From assembly GCA_002315235.1 (NCBI GenBank), contig DCGK01000120.1, forward strand, positions 1 through 15,443: 15,443 nt of DNA, written 5' to 3'. The notes under the pieces are model-generated. The model was not told the DNA's origin. It was given only the letters and a program-made list of their open reading frames with translations, and did not search any database. The DNA is from Ruminococcus sp. UBA1780 (GTDB lineage Bacteria > Bacillota > Clostridia > Oscillospirales > Ruminococcaceae). Every line of letters begins with the position of its first letter. The first letter of the stretch is position 1. A program made the position numbers and the translations under genes. Shown here one piece after another: positions 6,229-12,556 of this stretch.

Positions 6229-8418
6229 TTATGCAAGTTTATTTTTAAGCATAACAGCATCAATAACTGTGAGTTTTCCGTCACCGTTCATGTCCGCACT
6301 TTTGTATGCATCGCCTTCAATTGTGGTAAGTGAAATAAGGTGCTGAACAAGCTTAACAAGATCAAGTGAGTTTACAACGCCGTTGCCGTCTGAATCGCCC
6401 TTAATTTCTTCAGGTGCCTTTGTTTCAGCAGTTGTTGTTGTTACTGCCGGAGCTTCCGTTGTCACTGTTGTTACTGTTGTTACAGGTGCCTCCGTCGTTG
6501 TTACAGCTTCCTGTTCCTTAGGTCCGCTGATAACTGTACCAGCCTGTGCGCCGATTATCTCGTCAGCATAGAAATTCATAAGTCCTTCAACCGTTTCAAC
6601 TACCAGCTGACAGTCTGATGCATCTTCAGGAATCATAAACTCAGGATTGTAAATCTGAACATATTTTCCCATAGTACATGTGCTTGTGGCTATGTTGGCA
6701 TACTTTGCTGTACCGCTGCTGTCCTTGTACTGAAGTGTAAGACTGAAATCAGCAGTTTCCGTTTCACCTTCTGTATAGTTCACACATGCACTGAAAGCAT
6801 ACTTCTTACCAGGCTCGAAAGTAAATGAAGAGAGGTCTCTCTGAATGCCGTTCCATGCTGCTGTTCTGCCTGAAACCAGGAGAGCATTTGTTCCTTCATA
6901 AGGGATTTTTCCGCTCTGTTCAGTCTTGACTGAACCTCTTGCTGACCATTCACCGATACCGTTTTCAAATGTATCACGGAAAAAATGTCCGTTTTCATCA
7001 GGCTTGACAGGCTCACTTACTACAGGGCCGTCTGTTCCTGTTCCTGTTACGCCGTGGCTTCCGCTGATTGTGCATACGAATGTTGAAACACTGTTTGAAG
7101 GAAGCTGTGCATTGAAACCGCCGCCTGAAGGTGACATCTTTGTTTCAGCAAGGTTTTCAGAACCTGATGATCTGTATCTTACTGCCTCCTTTATAGTCTG
7201 TCCTCCGATTGCAAACTGCTGGTTTACTTCAGAGCTGCCCTTGTTGATAGCTACAATAACAACCTTGTTGTCATCGCCCTTGTAAGCTGAAACAAGAACA
7301 TTGCTCTGCGGCTGTTCAGTTACTTCTGTTCTCTTGTAGCCCGGTCTTATATACTTCGAGAACTGAGCCATCATATATCCGCGCTTTGTAATACCACCGT
7401 CATCTGTCATCTGGTTTGTTCCAGGCTTGAACTGTTCAAGAAAGCTGTAACTTCTCTTGATATACCACCATACATAGGCACTCATATTACCAACAACGAG
7501 ACCGTTGTGAATGTTTTCAGCAACCTTGATTGCTTCAGGCCATCTGTTTGCCGAGTTGGCCTCTGAGTTAGGAACATAAACTTCTGTCATCCAGATTTCC
7601 TTGCCGCTGCTTTCGAGTGCAGGGAAATCCATCTGGCTTCTCTGTGTACCATAGAAATGTGTACCGAAAAGGTCACAGTTCTTCATGGCATTTGCGTTGT
7701 TAAGAATCTTGCTGTAGTAGTCCTTGTTTGTATACTGGAATGTTTCAGGTGACATTACGCGTCCGTCAATTGCACCTGCATAGTTTGCAAGAAAATCTGT
7801 TGTTTCATCAGATGACCATGCCGTCCATTCCGCAGCGTAGTCAGGTTCGTTCTGAACCGAAATCGAATAAACATCAACGCCGTTGCTCTTCATGTACTTG
7901 AGGAAGTCATTAAGATGCTGTGCATATGCTGCGTAGTTTTTCTTCGGAAGGTGCTTCTTACCGCCTCTGATACCGCCCGAACCGTTTTCAGCAAGATTTG
8001 CCGGTGGTTCCCACGGTGTGGCAAAGATTGTAGCCCCCATCTTCTGAGCATACTGTGCCGTCTTGAGTGTATTTTTCCACTGGTTTTTATCAGGATTTAC
8101 ATATACTCGGAGAACCGAGAGTCCGAGCTGCCCCTTACCGTTTCCGAAAGCTCTCGGAAGTTCGGTATCTGAAAGCTGATATGTCTGTGACCAGCTTGAA
8201 TCGGTCGGCTGCCACTCACGAAGGTCGATACCGCCGAAGCCTCTGATGTACTGATATGTCTTTGAAAGGTCTACCGTAGCTGTTGACGCAGCACTTACAG
8301 TAACTGCTGACCATTCTTCTCCGTTTTCCACAGGAAACATTCCTGCCATACCTGCTGTCAGAGCTGCCGCTGCTGTAACTGACAGGCATGATTTTGTAAT
8401 TTTTCTGACTTTAAACAT
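6229..8418 (-). CDS. Secreted cellulosomal GH30 glucuronoxylanase, CBM22 and dockerin (upstream paralogue)
   Basis: The 729-residue protein starts at 8418 (MFKVRKITKS), with AGAAAGGAA eight bases upstream; the ATG 28 codons earlier has no ribosome site. A signal peptide ends near VSA-AS (about residue 43). The GH30 barrel and side beta-domain reach about residue 452. E191 in SVQNEPD is the acid/base, E279 in WMTEVY the nucleophile, and R322 in YIKRSY the likely glucuronate-binding arginine, which supports a GH30_8-type glucuronoxylanase acting outside the cell. CBM22 spans about 473-627. A linker rich in Thr, Val, Glu and Pro spans 635-670. The dockerin covers 672-729 (DSDGNGVVNS, DMNGDGKLTV). 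Compared with its neighbour it has extra residues after EWQ (71-81) and after the binding arginine (330-342), and a shorter loop after WEPP. It is first in the locus, divergent from the regulator. Confidence 0.93.
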   Translation of the reverse strand: MFKVRKITKSCLSVTAAAALTAGMAGMFPVENGEEWSAVTVSAASTATVDLSKTYQYIRGFGGIDLREWQPTDSSWSQTYQLSDTELPRAFGNGKGQLGLSVLRVYVNPDKNQWKNTLKTAQYAQKMGATIFATPWEPPANLAENGSGGIRGGKKHLPKKNYAAYAQHLNDFLKYMKSNGVDVYSISVQNEPDYAAEWTAWSSDETTDFLANYAGAIDGRVMSPETFQYTNKDYYSKILNNANAMKNCDLFGTHFYGTQRSQMDFPALESSGKEIWMTEVYVPNSEANSANRWPEAIKVAENIHNGLVVGNMSAYVWWYIKRSYSFLEQFKPGTNQMTDDGGITKRGYMMAQFSKYIRPGYKRTEVTEQPQSNVLVSAYKGDDNKVVIVAINKGSSEVNQQFAIGGQTIKEAVRYRSSGSENLAETKMSPSGGGFNAQLPSNSVSTFVCTISGSHGVTGTGTDGPVVSEPVKPDENGHFFRDTFENGIGEWSARGSVKTEQSGKIPYEGTNALLVSGRTAAWNGIQRDLSSFTFEPGKKYAFSACVNYTEGETETADFSLTLQYKDSSGTAKYANIATSTCTMGKYVQIYNPEFMIPEDASDCQLVVETVEGLMNFYADEIIGAQAGTVISGPKEQEAVTTTEAPVTTVTTVTTEAPAVTTTTAETKAPEEIKGDSDGNGVVNSLDLVKLVQHLISLTTIEGDAYKSADMNGDGKLTVIDAVMLKNKLA

Positions 8419-8462
8419 ACATTGTTCCTTTCTCTGTTTTTCAGGAAAGCACTGATCCGGTT

Positions 8463-8476
8463 GTGTGTACTTTGTC
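8463..8476. promoter_or_regulatory. Half-box in the leader of the first GH30 gene, opposite orientation
   Basis: The plus strand here reads GTGTGTACTTTGTC, close to the distal half of box copy B on the minus strand (GTGTGTATTTTGTC). It lies in the transcribed leader about 45 bp before the GH30 start, inverted relative to the full box at 8588-8628. It could be a secondary binding site; a chance match is possible. Confidence 0.3.
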
Positions 8477-8562
8477 AGCACGCCACCCTTAAACAAGTAC
8501 AAATCTTACACATTTGGGATTATTGCACAAACAAATGCAATACAAAGCCCGTTTATTAATCA

Positions 8563-8628
8563 ATCTTATCATTATATTGTCTTTTTTTCAACCCATATTC
8601 CGCACATATTGGTAGACAAAGTGCACAT
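8563..8628 (-). promoter_or_regulatory. Promoter with activator-like box of the first GH30 gene (copy A)
   Basis: On the minus strand, -35 TTGAAA (8591-8586), a 17-bp spacer and -10 TAAGAT (8568-8563), giving a leader of about 138 nt. The 41-bp box at 8588-8628 shows two direct repeats, ATGTGCACTTTGTC and ATGTGCGGAATATG, 21 bp apart, and ends in GGGTTGA overlapping the -35. It lies between the divergent hydrolase and regulator genes, only about 8 bp from the regulator's -35. Confidence 0.78.
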
Positions 8629-8635
8629 TTTACTA

Positions 8636-8664
8636 TTGACCTTAAACCCATATCATGGTATAAT
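8636..8664 (+). promoter_or_regulatory. Promoter of the hybrid regulator gene
   Basis: TTGACC (8636-8641), a 17-bp spacer and a perfect TATAAT (8659-8664). The spacer contains AACCCATAT (8645-8653), identical to the core of the box next to the hydrolase -35 sites. A protein bound there would block the promoter, which suggests autoregulation. The start site would be near 8671, leaving a leader of about 130 nt. Confidence 0.75.
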
Positions 8665-8717
8665 TAATGTGTATAAATGTAGTTTTCGGATTGTAATAAC
8701 GTAAATTGCGACCTGCT

Positions 8718-8783
8718 TTGTTCATAGCATTTCAGAAAAAACGCATACCGATGAAACACTGGGTTTCCGGCACTTATGAACAA
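8718..8783 (+). promoter_or_regulatory. Structured 5' leader of the regulator mRNA
   Basis: TTGTTCATA (8718-8726) and TATGAACAA (8775-8783) are perfect 9-nt complements 48 nt apart, and a smaller stem GAAAC/GTTTC (8753-8757 with 8763-8767) lies between them. The outer stem ends about five bases before the AGAGGTG ribosome site, so folding could influence translation. I do not recognise a known riboswitch class. Confidence 0.35.
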
Positions 8784-8802
8784 TTTAAGAGGTGATTGAT
8801 AC

Positions 8803-11025
8803 ATGCAGAAGAAACGACTTACTTTCGGGGTAGTTGCTGCACAGGCATCAGATATAGAGCAGCGTCGAATTATGGAAGGGATTATCAGACAGGCAAAGGA
8901 ACTGAACATTGACACGGTTGTTATTTCGAACATTTACAATCCGGACAAATCAGCATACACACTTGACTGCCGCAAGGAAAACAACATCTACGAGCTGCTG
9001 GGAGCTTCCGGATTTGACGGATTCATCCTCCTTGCAGAAGCGATAATCAACACTGATCTCCAGACAAGAATCAGAAAGACTCTTCAGGCACGTCCTGACA
9101 TTCCGGTTGTGGTTATCGGAACTCCGTCCGCTGATCTTATGCTTGATCATTTTGAGGTCATCAGTACAGATGATTCCGCAGACATTGAAGATATAGCAGA
9201 CCACCTTATCGAAAAACACGGCTGCAGCGATATTGACATTATCACAGGCAGTCCGGATACGGAGGTTTCTCTGCTGCGTGTTGAGGGCTACAGGAAATCT
9301 CTTGAAAAGCACAGTATTTCCTTCGACAGCAGAAAAGTCATTTACGGGGATTTCTGGATCACTTCCGGGCAGAATCTTGCAAAGCAGTATATAAGCGGCG
9401 AAAGGCACATGCCCCAGGCCCTTATCTGCGCCAACGACTATATGGCATACGGTCTTCTTGACGAGTTTTCCGCTCAGAACATCAGCGTACCCGAATCCAT
9501 GATTGTTGTCGGATACGAGTACATCCTTCAGAGAATATTCCACTACCCTGTTCTTTCGACATACAGAAGAAACAGAGCAGCGATAGGCGCAGAAGCCGTA
9601 AACATACTCTTCTCGAAAATAAACCGCAGAAACTACACATCCGGAATATCACTCAAAGGCAAATTCATTTCGGGTGACTCATGCGGATGCGGAATCTGCC
9701 GTGAAGAATACACAAGTGAGCTTCTTGAGGAGAAAACCGAACAGAAGTACCGCTTCTTCAACCTTTTCAGTGATTTCGCGGAGCGTCTTACTGTATGTAC
9801 GTCCATGAGCGAATACGTTGCCGCACTTGCACATTTCACATACATGGTAAGAGACCTGGACGCAATGTATCTCTGTCTTCTTGAAGACTGGTACAACAGC
9901 GAAACTGCGGAAAGCAATTCCGGCGCAGTCATGAACTGCTATACTATTAAAAACAATTTTACAAATGAATATAAAACATCATTTGTTACAGAAAACGATA
10001 TTTCAGCTATTCTCTCCTACTGCAGTGAACCGTGTGCATACTACTTTAACCCGCTGTTTTTCGGAGACAGATATTTCGGCTATATCGTAACCGTATACCG
10101 CAACCCGAACACATACGACTCAATCTTCAGAAACTGGCTCAAAACCGTATCAAACGCCCTCGAGATGCTCAGACTGAAAAATGATATAAACTATCTTACA
10201 CAGTGCCGCGGACTTTCACAGCAGCACGACACAAGCACAGGCATGTTCAACAGAGCAGGTTTTGAATCCGCCGTCAGGCGTGCGGCCGCAGTATCACCTG
10301 AAGACAGCGAAATCTGCATTCTCCTGCTTAAAACCGAGCTTTTCTCTGAAAACATTCAGTTTGACAATCAGGAATCAAAGCTGAAAACGCTTAAGGAAAT
10401 TGCAGATATAATGAAATCACTCTCGACAAACAAAAACGAGCTGTGCGGACGAATCTCCGAAACAGCATACGTTTTTGCCGGCTTCGGAAGCTATCCTGAG
10501 CATTTCTGCACAACGCTCACTGACAGACTGAGCTGTATGCTTCTGCATGCCTCATCATATATAAGTGAACACGGCACAAATTCCTTTGTCTGCATTGCTG
10601 AAACATATCCGGCCGGACAGTTTAACTATGAAGCAGCAATCACAGACATGGCAGAGCGGATAAATCAGGAAGCGGCACTGCGTACGGAACAGCAGCGCCA
10701 GCCTCATTTTTCAGATTTCCAGAATCTCCGCGATGCAATTTATCTTGACCCTTCAGGAAATCATTATTCTGACGAGCTGTGCCAGAAGCTCTGCCTGAGT
10801 ACAGGATATTTCAGAAACATCTACAAAAAATATTTCGATATAAGCTATCATCAGGACTGCATCAGAAGCAAAATCACTCTGGCCAAGTATCTCCTGTGCA
10901 CCACATCAATGAGCATTACAGCAATTGCCTCAAGATGCGGTTATGAAGATGAAAAATACTTTATGAGACTGTTCCAGCAGAACACGTCCCACACGCCGAA
11001 CAAATACAGAATGTTATTCCAGTAG
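8803..11025 (+). CDS. Hybrid transcription regulator: LacI-type sugar sensor + degenerate GGDEF-like region + AraC-type HTH
   Basis: This 740-residue cytoplasmic protein has no signal peptide or membrane segment. The start follows AAGAGGTGA with good spacing. Residues about 5-290 resemble the ligand-binding fold of LacI/GalR regulators, with no N-terminal HTH (LTFGVVAAQASDIEQRRIME, GFDGFILLAE, ALICANDYMAYGLLDE, IVVGYEYI). A Cys-rich turn GDSCGCGIC (291-299) follows. Residues 310-460 are unassigned, possibly GAF-like. Residues about 472-625 begin like a GGDEF domain (QQHDTSTGMFNRAGFE) but show no GGDEF signature, so diguanylate cyclase activity is unlikely. Residues about 635-740 are an AraC-family double HTH (LCLSTGYFRNIYKKYF, ITAIASRCGYEDEKYFMRLFQ). 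It is divergent from the xylanase genes and is the obvious candidate to bind the repeated box and respond to xylan-derived sugars; that is inferred from context. Confidence 0.88.
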   Translation: MQKKRLTFGVVAAQASDIEQRRIMEGIIRQAKELNIDTVVISNIYNPDKSAYTLDCRKENNIYELLGASGFDGFILLAEAIINTDLQTRIRKTLQARPDIPVVVIGTPSADLMLDHFEVISTDDSADIEDIADHLIEKHGCSDIDIITGSPDTEVSLLRVEGYRKSLEKHSISFDSRKVIYGDFWITSGQNLAKQYISGERHMPQALICANDYMAYGLLDEFSAQNISVPESMIVVGYEYILQRIFHYPVLSTYRRNRAAIGAEAVNILFSKINRRNYTSGISLKGKFISGDSCGCGICREEYTSELLEEKTEQKYRFFNLFSDFAERLTVCTSMSEYVAALAHFTYMVRDLDAMYLCLLEDWYNSETAESNSGAVMNCYTIKNNFTNEYKTSFVTENDISAILSYCSEPCAYYFNPLFFGDRYFGYIVTVYRNPNTYDSIFRNWLKTVSNALEMLRLKNDINYLTQCRGLSQQHDTSTGMFNRAGFESAVRRAAAVSPEDSEICILLLKTELFSENIQFDNQESKLKTLKEIADIMKSLSTNKNELCGRISETAYVFAGFGSYPEHFCTTLTDRLSCMLLHASSYISEHGTNSFVCIAETYPAGQFNYEAAITDMAERINQEAALRTEQQRQPHFSDFQNLRDAIYLDPSGNHYSDELCQKLCLSTGYFRNIYKKYFDISYHQDCIRSKITLAKYLLCTTSMSITAIASRCGYEDEKYFMRLFQQNTSHTPNKYRMLFQ

Positions 11026-11113
11026 CCATTCTGACATTCCGGTTTACCCGGTAAAACACTGATTTAGTCAGCGTTTCCTTACCGTCAGAAGAATCTGTCA
11101 GAAAAATATATTT

Positions 11114-11165
11114 CAGCGCAGCAAAGAAACGTATTAATGAAACTTTGCTGCGCTGTCTGCTTTTT
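11114..11165 (+). terminator. Intrinsic terminator of the regulator gene
   Basis: Perfect 13-bp arms CAGCGCAGCAAAG (11114-11126) and CTTTGCTGCGCTG (11143-11155) with a 16-nt loop, then TCTGCTTTTT. It lies about 90 nt after the stop. The gap 11026-11330 otherwise holds only this hairpin and the next gene's promoter. Confidence 0.75.
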
Positions 11166-11217
11166 ACCGGACGTTTTTTCCGCACACTTTTGTTAACTGT
11201 TTGTAATTGAATTTTAA

Positions 11218-11246
11218 TTGATTTCGCCGTTCCTGTATGTTATTAT
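11218..11246 (+). promoter_or_regulatory. Promoter of the DUF4230-like gene
   Basis: TTGATT (11218-11223), a 17-bp spacer and TATTAT (11241-11246), about 85 bp before the start codon. The spacer ends in TGT before the -10, an extended -10 feature. Confidence 0.6.
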
Positions 11247-11330
11247 CAGAGGTGTGGAATACATTTTTTTCAGCGGAAATTTTTCTGCTCGCTGAGCAGA
11301 TTCTTCTGCACAGGAAAGGAAGGTAATCAG

Positions 11331-12155
11331 ATGAAGGAAAAATTCAAAGAAATTTCTGAATCAATGGACAGATATATAGAAACAAAAAAATTCAGATGGT
11401 TCAGAAGACTTGTTCTCGTACTCGGATTTACGGTAACCGGATGCGTATGCTTTCTTGCAGGTTTTTTCATGAACCGACATGACAACATGATTTACAAAAG
11501 CAATCTTACCGCGCTGAACAGAACAGCGGAAGAAACAGCCGCCCCGGCAGATGAGCCTGCTGTTACGGAAGTTCCGTCAGAAACCGAAGAGTCGGTGCAG
11601 ACGTCAGCTCCGGTAACCACAGAACCTCCAAAAGTGACTCTGAGCCGTGATCTCCTTGATTCATACATATATGATGATCTTGATTTTGCACCGTTTGAAT
11701 ACAGATATTCAAACACAGCGTCCTTCAAAAACAGAGCCATGATTGACGATTTCAGTCTGCCGCTTACCAAAAAATCATTCACAATTTCATACGAAGGTGT
11801 CATAACAGCAGGATTTGATCCGGATAAAATAAAAGTCGAAAATGACGATGAGCTTTACACAGTAAAAATAACATTTCCTGCTGCACACATTATTTCACAT
11901 AAAATCGACAGAGATTCATTTGAACTTGAAGATGTTCAGGACAATCTTTTCAACCCTATCAGCTGTGAGGATTATATCAGCACCTGCGAAGCACAGAACT
12001 TCACAATGGAACAGAAGGCCGCAGCATCAGGCCTGTACAGCAGCCTGTATGAACAGGCTGAGCAGGAAATCACTGATTATCTTATGCGTGACAGCATTAT
12101 AGGTGCAAAGTACAGCATTGAATTCATACGTCCTGATATTGTAAGCTCACTTTAA
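11331..12155 (+). CDS. Single-pass membrane protein with DUF4230-like extracytoplasmic domain
   Basis: The protein has 274 residues and starts behind GGAAAGGAAGGT. Residues 1-25 are basic and cytoplasmic. Residues about 26-47 form one hydrophobic helix (LVLVLGFTVTGCVCFLAGFF) and do not look like a cleaved signal, so the protein should be anchored with its C-terminus outside. Residues 62-102 are a low-complexity Ala/Thr/Glu/Pro linker. Residues about 105-270 look like the DUF4230 family, whose members have this same anchor-plus-globular layout and no established function: a beta-rich part (FTISYEGVITAGFD, YTVKITFPAAHII) followed by helices (EQKAAASGLYSSLYEQAEQEITDYL). It stands alone between two terminators, so the neighbours say nothing about its role. 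Confidence 0.75.
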   Translation: MKEKFKEISESMDRYIETKKFRWFRRLVLVLGFTVTGCVCFLAGFFMNRHDNMIYKSNLTALNRTAEETAAPADEPAVTEVPSETEESVQTSAPVTTEPPKVTLSRDLLDSYIYDDLDFAPFEYRYSNTASFKNRAMIDDFSLPLTKKSFTISYEGVITAGFDPDKIKVENDDELYTVKITFPAAHIISHKIDRDSFELEDVQDNLFNPISCEDYISTCEAQNFTMEQKAAASGLYSSLYEQAEQEITDYLMRDSIIGAKYSIEFIRPDIVSSL

Positions 12156-12191
12156 GGAAACAGTCACAATACCGGAACAGAAACACATTCG

Positions 12192-12227
12192 CCCCGTAAA
12201 TGCGTATTACCGCGGTTACGGGGTTTT
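12192..12227 (+). terminator. Intrinsic terminator after the DUF4230-like gene
   Basis: Arms CCCCGTAA (12192-12199) and TTACGGGG (12216-12223), 16-nt loop, followed by TTTT. It sits about 37 nt after the stop codon. Confidence 0.7.
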
Positions 12228-12420
12228 CTGTCATAAAACGCCTGGTTCACATTTCGGGGAACGCGTCTGTAATCAGATCAGATTACAGAAATATTACACA
12301 GATGCAGGAAAATCAGAAAAAAGTTTTCCACAGATTATCTGACCGGTGTTTATACTTTCAACCCCCGCAGCCCGTACGTTAACAGAGCTTTGTTTCTTCT
12401 TTCCACTTCAGTCAACCCGG

Positions 12421-12463
12421 TTTCCACATGGTTTTCAACAGTCTGTTGAAAACCATGTGGAAA
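12421..12463. repeat. 43-nt perfect palindrome upstream of glyQS
   Basis: Two 21-nt arms (12421-12441 and 12443-12463) are exact reverse complements around a single T. The left arm begins TTTCCACATGG and ends TTTTCAACAG. There is no T-run directly after it; the nearest T-rich stretch starts about 12 nt later. It lies about 29 bp before the glyQS -35. The rest of the 400-nt gap from 12156 holds only a terminator and one DnaA-box-like TTTTCCACA (12324-12332). Confidence 0.9.
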
Positions 12464-12491
12464 TATTATGCTGAGTTTTAATTTTTTTCAC

Positions 12492-12520
12492 TTGACAACC
12501 ATAGATATTTATCATACAAT
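12492..12520 (+). promoter_or_regulatory. Promoter of glyQS
   Basis: Consensus TTGACA (12492-12497), a 17-bp spacer and TACAAT (12515-12520). The transcript would start near 12527, leaving only about 30 nt before the start codon, too short for a T-box leader. Confidence 0.75.
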
Positions 12521-12556
12521 ATAATTTGATAATTATATAGAAGGACGGTATTTTTT

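Noticed and set aside
2741..8628. The repeated 40-bp boxes as a CRISPR array or mobile-element ends
   Set aside because: Copies are kilobases apart or irregularly spaced, imperfect, and fixed relative to promoters; there are no spacers, cas genes, transposase or target duplications.
8950..9543. A 197-codon minus-strand open frame inside the regulator gene
   Set aside because: It is antisense to the conserved sensor domain, has no promoter or ribosome site, and is explained by codon bias.
12324..12463. DnaA-box-like words (TTTTCCACA, TTTCCACA) suggesting a replication origin
   Set aside because: Only isolated words, no cluster, no dnaA or dnaN nearby and no AT-rich unwinding region of the usual kind; two belong to the palindrome.
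12465..12556. T-box riboswitch before glycyl-tRNA synthetase
   Set aside because: The promoter leaves a leader of only about 30 nt, and neither the T-box consensus nor an antiterminator structure is present.
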